Assembly: GCA_963836605.1 (NCBI GenBank)
Contig: CAWIKB010000014.1
Span: forward strand, 372,001-436,000
Direction of reading: 5' to 3'
From: Bog-473 sp963836605
Lineage (GTDB): Bacteria > Actinomycetota > Acidimicrobiia > Acidimicrobiales > RAAP-2
Length of the DNA stretch: 64,000 bases
Every line of letters begins with the position of its first letter. Within the stretch, counting starts at the first letter, position 1. The position numbers and the translations under genes are program-made. Below are positions 26,000 through 34,881 of this stretch, piece after piece. The notes beneath the pieces were generated by a model that made no database searches, was not told the DNA's origin, and saw nothing but the letters and a program-made list of their open reading frames with translations.

Positions 26000-27819
26000 C
26001 AGTGTCCCTCCTCAAACAGTTCGCGGAGTTCTGGCGGCATTTCGGGCAGGGGCTCCGGTGCGATGGCGATGGGGGCCAGGTAGCCCCCCTGGCCCGTCTG
26101 GTGCTGCACGAAGTTGACCTTGCCCATCTCCGGGTCGGGGCCCGGGTAGTCCTCGCGGGTGTGCCCGCCGCGGGACTCGGTGCGGTTCAGCGCGCCCTGG
26201 GTCACGGCGATGGACGTGGTGACCATGGAGGGAAGGTCGGTGGCCAGGTTCCAGCCCGGGTTGTAGGCCCGGCCGCCGGTGACGGAGAGCGTGGACACCC
26301 GGTCCTTGAACTCCTCGAGCTTGATCAGGGCCTCCTGCAGCTCGGGCCCGGTGCGGATGATCCCGACCAGCGCCTGCATGGTCTCCTGCAGTTCGGAGTG
26401 GATGTCGTACGGGTTGTCCCCGCCCTCCCGCCCGAAGGGGGCGAAGGCGTCGTCGATCACCGACTGCACCTCCGCCGCGTCGACACCGGGCGAGCCGGCT
26501 CGGCCCTCGGCGAAGTCGGCCGCCCCGATACCGGCCCGGCGGCCGAAGACGATGAGGTCCGAGAGCGAGTTGCCGCCCAGGCGGTTCGCCCCGTGCATGC
26601 CACCCGACACCTCGCCGATGGCGAACAGGCCGGGGACGGTGGCGGCCTGCGTCTCGGCGTCGACCCGCACCCCGCCCATCATGTAGTGGCAGGTGGGGCC
26701 CACCTCCATCGGGCCGGCCGTGATGTCCACCCCGGCCAGCTCCATGAACTGGTGGTACATGGACGGGAGGCGCCGCCGGATGTACTCGGGCGTGCGGCGG
26801 GAGGCGATATCGAGATACACCCCGCCGTGCGGTGTGCCCCGCCCGGCCTTGACCTCGGAGTTGATGGCCCGGGCCACTTCGTCGCGGGGCAGGAGGTCGG
26901 GGGTGCGGCCGTTGTTGATGTGGTCGTCGTACCAGCGGTCCGCCTCCTCCTCGGTCTTTGCCGTCTCGGCCGCGAACATGTCGGCGATGTAGTCGAACAT
27001 GAAGCGCGTGCCCTCGGAGTTGCGCAGCACGCCGCCGTCGCCGCGCACGCCTTCGGTGACCAAAATCCCGCGCACGCTGAGCGGCCACACCATGCCGGTG
27101 GGGTGGAACTGCACGCACTCCATGTCGATGACGTCGGCCCCGGCCCAGATGGCCATGGCGTGGCCGTCGCCCACCGATTCCCAGGAGTTGGAGGTGTACT
27201 TCCACGACTTGCCGATGGACCCGGTGGCCAGGATGAAGGACTTGGCGGTGAAGAGCACCATCTCGCCGGTCGGGCGCATGTAGCCCACCGCGCCCGAGAT
27301 GCGGCCCTCGGCGTCGGGCAGCAACTTCAGGATCTTGCACTCCATGAAGACGTCGGTCCCCATGGAGACCACCTTCTGCTGCAGCGTCCGGATCAGTTCC
27401 AGCCCGGTGCGGTCGCCCACGTGGGCCAGGCGGGCGTAGCGGTGGCCGCCGAAGTCGCGCTGGGTGATGCGGCCGTCCTGGGTGCGGTCGAAGAGGGCCC
27501 CCCAGCGCTCGAGTTCGAAGACCCGGTCGGGTGCCTCCATGGCGTGGATCTGTGCCATGCGCCAGTTGTTGAGCATCTTGCCGCCGCGCATGGTGTCGCG
27601 GAAATGCACCTTCCAGTTGTCCTCGGGCCAGACATGGCCCATGGCGGCGGCCATGCCGCCCTCGGCCATGACGGTGTGGGCCTTGCCCAGCAGCGACTTG
27701 CAGACCAGCGCCACCCGCAAGCCTCGCTCCTTGGCCTCGATGGCGGCGCGCAGCCCGGAGCCGCCGGCCCCGATGATGATGACGTCGTAGTCATGGGTTT
27801 CGTATTCGGCCATGGGCAA
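25999..27819 (-). CDS. sdhA: Succinate dehydrogenase/fumarate reductase flavoprotein subunit
   Basis: 606 residues. The FAD dinucleotide motif is VIIGAGGSGLRAAIEAKERG; the covalent-FAD His lies in GKAHTVMAEGGMAAAMGH; substrate residues in TCHYMMGGVRVDAETQ; the C-terminus has TESRGGHTREDYPGPD. It oxidises succinate to fumarate at the cytoplasmic face of the membrane. The order sdhC-A-B and the sequence style resemble the actinobacterial Sdh1-type complex. Confidence 0.96.
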   Translation of the reverse strand: MPMAEYETHDYDVIIIGAGGSGLRAAIEAKERGLRVALVCKSLLGKAHTVMAEGGMAAAMGHVWPEDNWKVHFRDTMRGGKMLNNWRMAQIHAMEAPDRVFELERWGALFDRTQDGRITQRDFGGHRYARLAHVGDRTGLELIRTLQQKVVSMGTDVFMECKILKLLPDAEGRISGAVGYMRPTGEMVLFTAKSFILATGSIGKSWKYTSNSWESVGDGHAMAIWAGADVIDMECVQFHPTGMVWPLSVRGILVTEGVRGDGGVLRNSEGTRFMFDYIADMFAAETAKTEEEADRWYDDHINNGRTPDLLPRDEVARAINSEVKAGRGTPHGGVYLDIASRRTPEYIRRRLPSMYHQFMELAGVDITAGPMEVGPTCHYMMGGVRVDAETQAATVPGLFAIGEVSGGMHGANRLGGNSLSDLIVFGRRAGIGAADFAEGRAGSPGVDAAEVQSVIDDAFAPFGREGGDNPYDIHSELQETMQALVGIIRTGPELQEALIKLEEFKDRVSTLSVTGGRAYNPGWNLATDLPSMVTTSIAVTQGALNRTESRGGHTREDYPGPDPEMGKVNFVQHQTGQGGYLAPIAIAPEPLPEMPPELRELFEEGH

Positions 27820-27860
27820 GCTGTCCTTAGGGTCCGGGAGAGATCTGCTGGTGGCGCGGG

Positions 27861-28691
27861 CTAAAAGTGGAAGCCGGCGTCATGGATGGTGCCGCTGGCC
27901 ACCAGGCGCACATAGAGGTCGCACAGCGCGACGCCGAAGAGGCTGATCCAGGCGAAGCGCATGTGGTGCGCGTTCAGCGGCGACACGAACTTCCACATCT
28001 TGTGGCGGAGGGGATGTTGGGCGAAGGACTTCACCTGGCCACCGCAGAAGTGGCGGCAGGCGTGGCACGAGATGCTGTAGAGCCACAGGAAGGCGGCGTT
28101 GGCACACAGGACCACCGTGCCCACGCTGATCCCGATGCCGTACCCCGGTTGGCGGAACGCCTCGACGGCGTCGTAGGTCAGGACGGCGTTGAACAGCAGC
28201 AGGATCCAGAAGAAGTAGCGGTGCACGTTCTGGAGGATCAGCGGCAGCTTGGTCTCGCCGCTGTAGCTGCCGTGGGCATCGGCCACGGCGCAGGCCGGCG
28301 GCGACCACCAGAACGAGCGGTAGTAGGCCTTGCGGTAGTAGTAGCAGGTGAGGCGGAACCCCAGCGGGAAGATCAGGATCAGGAGGGCGGGCGAGAGCTC
28401 CCAGAACGTGAACCAGATCCCGAAGGGGTGGCTGCCGGGCACGCAGCTGCCGGCCAGGCAGGGGGAGTAGAACGGCGAGATCAGGTTGCGGTGCAGGGCC
28501 GGGCCGACGTAGTAGTTCTTGTTGATGAAGGCGGCCCACGTCGAGTAGACGACGAACGCGGTGAGGACGACGACGGTGACCACCGGCTCGACCCACCAGT
28601 TGTCCTGACGCAGGGTGGGCTTGTCCGGGCCGCCTCTGGGCCCGCCGATGGCCACCGGTGTCGCTGTTGCGCTCTCCACCGTCGTCGTCAC
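27861..28691 (-). CDS. sdhC: Succinate dehydrogenase membrane anchor (cytochrome b-type) subunit
   Basis: 276 residues with about five hydrophobic helices, e.g. VVTVVVLTAFVVYSTW, LLILIFPLGFRLTC, YFFWILLLFNAVLTY, VGTVVLCANAAFLWLY. Conserved His/Cys positions (NVHRYF, ISCHACRHFCGG, NAHHMRF) are candidates for haem ligation. I call it by its position at the head of the sdh operon and its similarity to the single fused anchor of actinobacterial Sdh1-type complexes. The frame opens further upstream, but GTG 28691 has a clear GGAGG 5 nt before it. Confidence 0.82.
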   Translation of the reverse strand: MTTTVESATATPVAIGGPRGGPDKPTLRQDNWWVEPVVTVVVLTAFVVYSTWAAFINKNYYVGPALHRNLISPFYSPCLAGSCVPGSHPFGIWFTFWELSPALLILIFPLGFRLTCYYYRKAYYRSFWWSPPACAVADAHGSYSGETKLPLILQNVHRYFFWILLLFNAVLTYDAVEAFRQPGYGIGISVGTVVLCANAAFLWLYSISCHACRHFCGGQVKSFAQHPLRHKMWKFVSPLNAHHMRFAWISLFGVALCDLYVRLVASGTIHDAGFHF

Positions 28692-28855
28692 CCAAACCTC
28701 CTCAGTGCCCGCGCCTGGCAGGTCGTGGCGGGCCAATCATTCCATCCCGGGCTCGCCCGCACGCAAACTCTCGGCGAACGGCCCGGGCGCGCTGCTCGGG
28801 CGGTCACGGCCCTGACCATAGACACCCCCGATCAAGACGTCCAAGACATAGAAGG

Positions 28856-28874
28856 TATCGGATTAATAGCGATA
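28856..28874. promoter_or_regulatory. LysR-type dyad in the sdhC/lysR divergent promoter region
   Basis: TATCG at 28856-28860 and CGATA at 28870-28874 form a perfect dyad with a 9-bp AT-rich centre, the layout of a LysR-family box. It overlaps the presumed -10 box of the regulator gene (TAAGCT, 28873-28878), so autorepression fits, and it lies about 165 bp before sdhC. Confidence 0.5.
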
Positions 28875-28886
28875 AGCTCTGACTCG

Positions 28887-29864
28887 ATGCAGTTGCACCA
28901 GCTCGCCTACGTGCTCGCGGTGGCCGAAGAGCGGCATTTCACCCGGGCCGCCTCCCGCCTTCACCTGGCGCAGCCATCGCTGAGCCGCCAGGTCCGCCTG
29001 CTCGAGCGGGAGCTGGGCGTCCTCCTGTTCAACCGGGGGCCCGGACAGGGCCTGGTGACGCTCACCGCCGACGGGGAAGCGCTCCTTCCGTTCATCCGCC
29101 GCGTCCTGGCCGATGTCGAGGCCACCGGCGCCGAGGCGAGGGCCCTGACGGGGATGGCCCGGGGCCGGCTCTCGATCGGCGCCACGCCGAGCCTGATCAC
29201 CCGGGTGCTCGCTCCGGCCCTGGTCGAATTCCACGCCAGCCACCCCGGGATCGAGCTGCTGGTGGTCGAGGCCGGATCCCGCCAGCTGGTGCTCCAACTG
29301 GCCAGCGGGGAGGTCGACGTCGCCCTGGTCGTCCAGCCGGTGCCGCACCCGTTGGTCGCCGCCACCCCGCTCTTCGACGACCCCCTCGTCCTGGCCGTCG
29401 CGCCCGACCACCCGCTGGCGACGCGCCGTCAGGTGCGGGTGGCCGACCTCGAGGGGACGTCGCTCGTCATGTTCCGGGAGGGCTACGACCTACGCGCCGT
29501 GACCCTGGCCGTGTGCCATGACGCCGGGTTCGAACCGCACCTGGTCAGCGAGGGCGGCGAGATGGACGGCGTCCTCGCCCTGGTGGCGGCCGGACTGGGT
29601 GCCGCCGTGGTGCCCGCCATCGCCATGCCGTCGGACGGCACGCTGACCGGCATCGCGTTCACCCGCCCCGGGTTGAGCCGCACCGTCGCCCTGGCGCACC
29701 GGAACGACCGGCCGCTGCCCCGGCCGGCGCGGGCGCTGGCGACGGAGCTGGCCGGTCTCCACCGCGACGGACCTCCCGATCGGATGGAGAGCGCCGACTG
29801 TACGGGGAGCGCCGAACCGGTAGAGAGGGCGGCCGCCGAATCACGGGTCGATTCTGGGGTTTAG
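28887..29864 (+). CDS. LysR family transcriptional regulator
   Basis: 325 residues. The N-terminal winged helix is classic: MQLHQLAYVLAVAEERHFTR followed by AASRLHLAQPSLSRQVRLLE. Next comes the two-lobed effector domain (SIGATPSLITRVLAPALVEF, GEVDVALVVQPV, LVAAGLGAAVVPA). The start ATG follows TAAGCT by 8 nt, without a ribosome site. It is divergent from the sdh operon and 9 bp before the MoxR gene, which has its own -10 box. Control of sdhCAB is a reasonable inference from position only. Confidence 0.9.
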   Translation: MQLHQLAYVLAVAEERHFTRAASRLHLAQPSLSRQVRLLERELGVLLFNRGPGQGLVTLTADGEALLPFIRRVLADVEATGAEARALTGMARGRLSIGATPSLITRVLAPALVEFHASHPGIELLVVEAGSRQLVLQLASGEVDVALVVQPVPHPLVAATPLFDDPLVLAVAPDHPLATRRQVRVADLEGTSLVMFREGYDLRAVTLAVCHDAGFEPHLVSEGGEMDGVLALVAAGLGAAVVPAIAMPSDGTLTGIAFTRPGLSRTVALAHRNDRPLPRPARALATELAGLHRDGPPDRMESADCTGSAEPVERAAAESRVDSGV

Positions 29865-29867
29865 GCT
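29862..29867 (+). promoter_or_regulatory. -10 box for leaderless MoxR-like gene
   Basis: TAGGCT ends 6 nt before the ATG at 29874 and overlaps the stop codon of the LysR gene; the bases between are TCCCCC, not a ribosome site. Confidence 0.45.
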
Positions 29868-29873
29868 TCCCCC

Positions 29874-31343
29874 ATGGACGGCCCCGCACCCACTGACCCA
29901 TCCGTACATCCAGGGCCAGGCAAGCTCCACGCGCCCGCTGAGCTCGCCCGCACCCTCGGTGACCTGCGGGCCTCGGGCTGGAAATCGGTCCCGGTGGCCG
30001 AGGAGATGCGACGCAACACGGCGGAGCGGATCGCCTCGGGCGAGGCGCTGGTGCCCGGCGTGCTGGGCTTCGAAGAGACCGTGGTCCCCCAGCTCGAGAA
30101 CGCCATCCTGGCCGGCCACGACGTGATCCTGCTGGGCGAGCGGGGCCAGGCCAAGACCCGGGTCATCCGGGCCCTGGTGGGCCTGCTCGACGAGTGGCTC
30201 CCCATTGTCGAAGGATCCGAGATCAACGACGATCCGTACAATCCGGTCTCCCTGGCGGCCATCATCGCGGTGGCCGAAGGCGGGCCCGACACGCCCATTG
30301 CGTGGGTGCACCGGTCCGATCGCTACGGCGAGAAGTTGGCCACCCCCGACACCTCCATTGCCGACCTGATCGGTGAGGTCGACCCGATCAAGATCGCCGA
30401 GGGCCGCTATTTGAGCGACGAGCTGGCCCTGCACTACGGGCTGATCCCACGGGTCAACCGGGGCATCTTCGCCATCAACGAGTTACCCGACCTGTCCGAG
30501 CGGATCCAGGTGGGGCTGCTCAACGTGCTCGAGGAGCGCGACGTGCAGATCCGCGGTCACCGCATCCGGTTGCCGCTCGACATCACTCTGGTGGCCACGG
30601 CCAACCCCGAGGACTACACCAACCGGGGGCGCATCATCACCCCGCTCAAGGACCGGTTCGGGGCCCAGATCCGCACGCACTACCCCTACGAGACCATGAC
30701 CGAGGTCAAGATCATGGAGTCCGAGGCCGAGCTCCCCACCGCGGGCGTGCCGGTCACGGTCCCCTCGTACCTCAAGGAGGTGGTGGCCGAGACCTCGCAG
30801 CTGGCCCGCCGCTCCTCCCACCTCAACCAGCGCAGCGGCGTCTCGGTACGGCTCTCCATCGCCAACTACGAGACCCTGGCGGCCAACGCCGTGCGGCGGG
30901 CATTGCGCACCGGGGAGCCGGTGGCCGTCCCCCGCATCAGCGACCTGGCCGCGCTGGTCCCTTCCACCCAGGGCAAGGTGGAGGTCGAGGCCATGGAAGA
31001 GGGGCGCGAGGAGGAGGTGGTGGCCCAACTGGTCGCCGCAGCCGTGCTCTCGGTCTTCCGCCGCCGGGTGACGCTCGAAAATCCGGCCGGCATCGTGGGG
31101 GCCTTCACCGAGCAGGTGGTGGTCCATGCCGGCGACGACCTGCCCTCGGCGGCCTACCTGGCTGTCCTGGCCGACATCCCCGAGCTCGAGCCCCCGACCC
31201 GCGCGCTGGCCGGACCGGCGGCGGCCGAGTCGCCCGCCCTCATGGCCAGCGCCCTCGAGTTCCTGCTCGAGGGCCTGCACCTGACCAAACGGTTGAACAA
31301 GGACGCCTCGGGCGCACGCGCCCTGTACCGGGGGCGAAAGTAG
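29874..31343 (+). CDS. MoxR/ChlI-like AAA+ ATPase
   Basis: 489 residues. Walker A is LLGERGQAKTRVIRAL near residue 86; Walker B is GIFAINELPDL near 200; sensor 1 is TLVATANPEDYTNRGR; an arginine-finger region follows. This is the MoxR/magnesium-chelatase I-like class, chaperones that work with a VWA-domain partner to insert metals or remodel complexes. The partner gene follows 8 bp later. The target is unknown; no chelatase or dehydrogenase structural genes are adjacent. Confidence 0.9.
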   Translation: MDGPAPTDPSVHPGPGKLHAPAELARTLGDLRASGWKSVPVAEEMRRNTAERIASGEALVPGVLGFEETVVPQLENAILAGHDVILLGERGQAKTRVIRALVGLLDEWLPIVEGSEINDDPYNPVSLAAIIAVAEGGPDTPIAWVHRSDRYGEKLATPDTSIADLIGEVDPIKIAEGRYLSDELALHYGLIPRVNRGIFAINELPDLSERIQVGLLNVLEERDVQIRGHRIRLPLDITLVATANPEDYTNRGRIITPLKDRFGAQIRTHYPYETMTEVKIMESEAELPTAGVPVTVPSYLKEVVAETSQLARRSSHLNQRSGVSVRLSIANYETLAANAVRRALRTGEPVAVPRISDLAALVPSTQGKVEVEAMEEGREEEVVAQLVAAAVLSVFRRRVTLENPAGIVGAFTEQVVVHAGDDLPSAAYLAVLADIPELEPPTRALAGPAAAESPALMASALEFLLEGLHLTKRLNKDASGARALYRGRK

Positions 31344-31351
31344 GCCACCTG

Positions 31352-33358
31352 GTGAGCGCCCGGTACGACTACTCCGAGTGGGACGGCACCCAGGAGTTCC
31401 TCGAGCTCGACCCCGACGACCTGCTGGCCGGCCTGACCGACGACCTGCTGGCCGGGGGTGACCTCGACGACGCGCTCCGACGGCTGCTGCGCTCGGGCAT
31501 GCGCACCGCCGACGGGGAGCAGATCCCCGGGCTCCGCGACCTGCTGGACCAGCTGCGCCGCCGCCGGGCCGAGATGCAGGCCGAGGGCGACCCCGACGGC
31601 CGCATGGCCGAACTGGGGGCCCAGCTCGACGAGATCGAGTCCGACGAGCGCGCCGCCATCGACGAGCTGGAGGAGGAGGCCCGCTCCTCGGGGGACGATC
31701 GGCGGGCCGAGGTCACCGGTGACGTGGCCACCGAGCGCCGCATGGCGCTGGACCTCCAACCGGGGGACGTGGCCGGCCGGATCCAGTCCCTCCAGCACTA
31801 CGACTTCGTCTCCTCCGAGGCGCGTGAGCGCTTCGAGGAACTGGTCGAGGAATTGCGCCGGGAGATGGCCGACACGTTCTTCGAGGGAGCGTCCGACGCG
31901 CTGTCGTCGATGACCCCCGAGCAGATGGCGCGCATGCGCGACGCCTACGACGCCCTCAACCAGATGCTCGAGCAGCGCGAGGCCGGAGAAGAGCTCAACC
32001 CGAGCTTCGAGCAGTTCATGGAGCAATACGGCGACATGTTCCCCGGCAATCCCCAGAGCCTGGACGAACTGCTGGCCCAGCTGGCCGAGCGCATGGCGGC
32101 GGCGCAAGCGGTGTGGAACTCCATGTCGCCCGAGCAGCAGGCGCAGTTGCGGGGCCTCATGGAAGCGGTCCTCGAGGACATGGACCTGCGCTGGCAGGTG
32201 GACCGCCTGGCCCGCAACCTGCAGCGGGCGGTGCCCGACGCCGGGTGGGAGCGGTCGTACGACTTCGACGGCGAGGGCCCCATGAGCATCTCGCGGGCCA
32301 CCGACCTGGCTTCGCAGATGGGGCAGCTCGACCGGATGGAGGAGCTCCTGCAGTCGGCCTCCACGCCGGCGGCGCTGGGCGAGATCGACCTGGACCAGGT
32401 CCGGGCCCACATGGGCGAGGACGCGGCCCGGGCCCTGGACCGCCTGGCCCGGTTGACCAAGTCACTGGCCGACGAGGGGCTCATTGAGCAGCAGGGTGGC
32501 CGGACCGAGCTGACGCCACGTGGGGTGCGCCGGCTGGGGCAGAAGGCACTCAACGACCTCTTCAACCAGATCAACAAGGACCGCATCGGTGACCACAGCG
32601 CCGTGTGGGCCGGGTCGGGCCACGACCGGGAGGAGACGACCAAGGCCTACGAGTACGGCGACCCCTTGAACCTCCATCTCCCCACCACCGTGCACAACGC
32701 GGTGCGGCGCAGCGGCTCGGGGGTACCCGTGCGGCTCTCGCTCGAGGACTTCGAAGTGGTGGAGATGGAAGCCCTGGCCCGTTCGGCCACGGTGCTGCTG
32801 GTCGACCTCTCGATGTCGATGCCCATGCGGGACAACTTCGTCCCGGCCAAGCGGATGGCCATGGCGCTGCAGACCCTCATCTCCAGCCGGTTCCCGCGGG
32901 ACTATCTCGGCATCGTCGGGTTCTCCGAAGTGGCGCGCGAGATCCGCGCCGAGGAGCTGCCCACCGCCATGTGGGACTACGTCTACGGCACCAACCTCCA
33001 GCACGCGCTGGCCCTGGCCCGTCGCATGCTGGCGCACCAGCACGGGACCAAGCAGATCATCGTGGTGACCGACGGCGAACCGACGGCCCACATCGACGAC
33101 TACGGCGAGGTGTTCTTCAACTACCCGCCGGTGGCCGAGACGCTGCACCGCACCATGGCCGAGGTCATCCGGTGCACCAGGGCCGGCATTGTGATCAACG
33201 CCTTCGCCCTCGATCTCCAACGCACGCACTACCCCTTCGTCGAGCAGATTGCCCGGGTCAACGGGGGGCGCACCTTCTACACCACCCCCGATGCCCTGGG
33301 TGGCTACGTGCTGGTGGACTTCCTCAAGCACCGGCGCGTCCTCCGGCCCGCCGGCTGA
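31352..33358 (+). CDS. VWA-domain protein, partner of the MoxR ATPase
   Basis: 668 residues from GTG. The first 450 are helical and acidic with Gln/Met-rich segments; the C-terminal von Willebrand A domain has the MIDAS motif LLVDLSMSMPMRDN near residue 483 and its Thr/Asp positions in VVTDGEPTAHIDDYGEVF. No signal peptide. In MoxR-VWA pairs the MIDAS protein supplies target specificity. Cotranscription with the ATPase is nearly certain from the 8-bp gap. Confidence 0.9.
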   Translation: MSARYDYSEWDGTQEFLELDPDDLLAGLTDDLLAGGDLDDALRRLLRSGMRTADGEQIPGLRDLLDQLRRRRAEMQAEGDPDGRMAELGAQLDEIESDERAAIDELEEEARSSGDDRRAEVTGDVATERRMALDLQPGDVAGRIQSLQHYDFVSSEARERFEELVEELRREMADTFFEGASDALSSMTPEQMARMRDAYDALNQMLEQREAGEELNPSFEQFMEQYGDMFPGNPQSLDELLAQLAERMAAAQAVWNSMSPEQQAQLRGLMEAVLEDMDLRWQVDRLARNLQRAVPDAGWERSYDFDGEGPMSISRATDLASQMGQLDRMEELLQSASTPAALGEIDLDQVRAHMGEDAARALDRLARLTKSLADEGLIEQQGGRTELTPRGVRRLGQKALNDLFNQINKDRIGDHSAVWAGSGHDREETTKAYEYGDPLNLHLPTTVHNAVRRSGSGVPVRLSLEDFEVVEMEALARSATVLLVDLSMSMPMRDNFVPAKRMAMALQTLISSRFPRDYLGIVGFSEVAREIRAEELPTAMWDYVYGTNLQHALALARRMLAHQHGTKQIIVVTDGEPTAHIDDYGEVFFNYPPVAETLHRTMAEVIRCTRAGIVINAFALDLQRTHYPFVEQIARVNGGRTFYTTPDALGGYVLVDFLKHRRVLRPAG

Positions 33359-33391
33359 GCCAGCCACGGCCCGTACCGGTCCCGGGTTGCC

Positions 33392-33459
33392 TCAGGCACG
33401 CATCGTGCCGGGACCCATCGGGGCTGACCAGGGCTGCATCAGGCACGCATCGTGCCGGG
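33392..33459. promoter_or_regulatory. Two identical 21-bp palindromic elements upstream of whiB
   Basis: TCAGGCACGCATCGTGCCGGG occurs at 33392-33412 and 33439-33459. Each copy holds the perfect dyad GGCACG-CAT-CGTGCC. The copies lie 47 bp apart between the VWA gene end and the whiB start, with a third half-site (AGGCACG) at 33462. They could be tandem operators or paired RNA hairpins; there is no T-run, so a simple terminator is less likely. Confidence 0.6.
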
Positions 33460-33569
33460 CCAGGCACGAGGATCTCGAATCTCCCCCTTGCGTTTCGTGA
33501 CGGTGTGGTGAAAGATGACATCGTTGTAACTACATGAATGCCACTCCGGTGGCGAGGGGAGGCGAACCG

Positions 33570-33851
33570 ATGGACATCGTGGCAACGCTCTACGGTCGCC
33601 AGGAGCGCAGCTGGCAGCTGCAGGCAAACTGCATGGGCGTCGATCCGGATCTGTTCTTTCCGGAGCGGGGGGCATCGACTCGTGAAGCCAAGGAAGTGTG
33701 CCGGGGGTGTGTCGTCCGTGAGGACTGCCTCGAGTACGCCTTGGCCAACGGCGAGAAGTTCGGCATCTGGGGCGGCATGAGCGAACGGGAGCGCCGCCGG
33801 GTGCGCCGGGCCCGAGCGTTGCAGCGTCGCGACGTCGCCAGCGCGTCCTGA
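33570..33851 (+). CDS. WhiB family iron-sulfur regulator
   Basis: 93 residues. Four Cys ligands for a 4Fe-4S cluster are seen in NCMGVD, VCRGCVVREDC (CxxC and a fourth Cys); the beta-turn motif is GIWGGMSERERR, followed by a basic DNA-binding tail. WhiB proteins bind sigma A and respond to redox or NO. ATG 33570 follows AGGGGAGG at 33555-33562 by 7 nt, so I prefer it to the in-frame ATG at 33534. The double palindrome lies upstream. Confidence 0.9.
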   Translation: MDIVATLYGRQERSWQLQANCMGVDPDLFFPERGASTREAKEVCRGCVVREDCLEYALANGEKFGIWGGMSERERRRVRRARALQRRDVASAS

Positions 33852-33906
33852 GTCGTCCGCACCAACGCAGTCAATACCAAGCCGGTCAGTACCAACGCAG
33901 TCGGCG

Positions 33907-34842
33907 CTAGGGCCGCTGTTGTTCGAGCCGCGCCTCGACCGTGGCCCCCTCGGAGAGCCCGAGCTCGGTCCAGCGGGCCGCCGGGATCCCTTCCAGGATG
34001 GCCCGGGGCACCAGCCCCACCAGTTCGGCGCCGACCACCGCGCCCCCTGACTCCTTGACCAGGGCGGTGGTGGCATCGAAGATCTGTTCGGGTCCGAACG
34101 AGGCAGGGTCAATGAGGTTGCACGAGACCTGGGCTCCATCGCCCACGGCCAGACCGAGGGCCCGGACCCGGTCGCTCCTGAGCCGTGGCGCCACCCGTTT
34201 GGCCACCTCGGTCGAGGAGACCCAGACGTTGTAGGCCACCAGGACCCGGCGGGCGCCGACGGCGGTGACCCCGGCGGTGCGGTGGGGCCGGTCCGGGCCG
34301 AAATCAGGCGGCAACGAGCCGAAAGCATGCCGTCTGACCTCGGGCAATGTGCGATCGGTGCCGCCGGGGAGAGGTCCGTAGCGGAAACTCGGTACGCCCA
34401 ACTCGGTGCCCAGCCAGCGCGCGAAGTCGTCCCGCAGGGCGGAGGCCTCGACCAGGGATTGCGGTGGGATGGCGCCAGGCACGTAGGGGACGAAGGGCAC
34501 GACGTCGAGCACACCCAGCCGTGGGTGGGCGCCGAGGTGTCCGGTCAGCTCGACCCGGGCCACGGTGGCCTCGGCCAGCCGCCGCGCCGCCGCGGTCACA
34601 TCGTCAGCGGGGCCGGCCAGAGTGAAGACGGAGCGATGGTGGTCGGGGTCGCAGTGCGTATCGAGCAGCAACGGTCCCGCCGTGCCGGCCAAGGTGGCCA
34701 GGACGGCCTGGTCGCGGCCCTCGCTGACGTTGATCACGCACTCGACGATCTGGCCGGAAGCGGGCTTGCCCGATCGGGGCTTGGCGGAACTGGGCTTGCG
34801 GGAACCGGGCTCCTCGGAACTGGGCACGCCGGATTGTGGCAT
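33907..34842 (-). CDS. Glutamate formimidoyltransferase-like protein (FtcD N-terminal type)
   Basis: 311 residues. After a repetitive N-terminus, the family sequence starts IVECVINVSEGRDQAVL and contains DTHCDPDHHRSVFTLAGP, GAHPRLGVLDVVPFVP and FRYGPLPGGTDRTLPEVRR, matching the formiminotransferase domains that move a one-carbon group to tetrahydrofolate in histidine breakdown. No hut genes are near. Residues 1-30 (SGVPSSEEPGSRKPSSAKPR) are encoded by a 15-bp minisatellite and are unlikely to be part of the fold; the true start may lie further in. Confidence 0.8.
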   Translation of the reverse strand: MPQSGVPSSEEPGSRKPSSAKPRSGKPASGQIVECVINVSEGRDQAVLATLAGTAGPLLLDTHCDPDHHRSVFTLAGPADDVTAAARRLAEATVARVELTGHLGAHPRLGVLDVVPFVPYVPGAIPPQSLVEASALRDDFARWLGTELGVPSFRYGPLPGGTDRTLPEVRRHAFGSLPPDFGPDRPHRTAGVTAVGARRVLVAYNVWVSSTEVAKRVAPRLRSDRVRALGLAVGDGAQVSCNLIDPASFGPEQIFDATTALVKESGGAVVGAELVGLVPRAILEGIPAARWTELGLSEGATVEARLEQQRP

Positions 34843-34857
34843 GCCGGTCGGGGGCTC
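34753..34857. repeat. 15-bp minisatellite, seven units
   Basis: Seven tandem 15-bp units run from 34753 to 34857, with consensus GCCGGAACTGGGCTT on the + strand. Six encode a degenerate Pro-x-Ser-x-Lys pentapeptide at the start of the formiminotransferase-like protein; the seventh lies just upstream of its ATG, so the array crosses the start codon. Confidence 0.75.
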
Positions 34858-34881
34858 AGCGCCCCCGGGGTTTCCCGAAGC

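Noticed and set aside
33534..33569. Earlier ATG start of the first whiB gene
   Set aside because: It has no ribosome site, while ATG 33570 has AGGGGAGG 7 nt upstream and gives a normal WhiB N-terminus.
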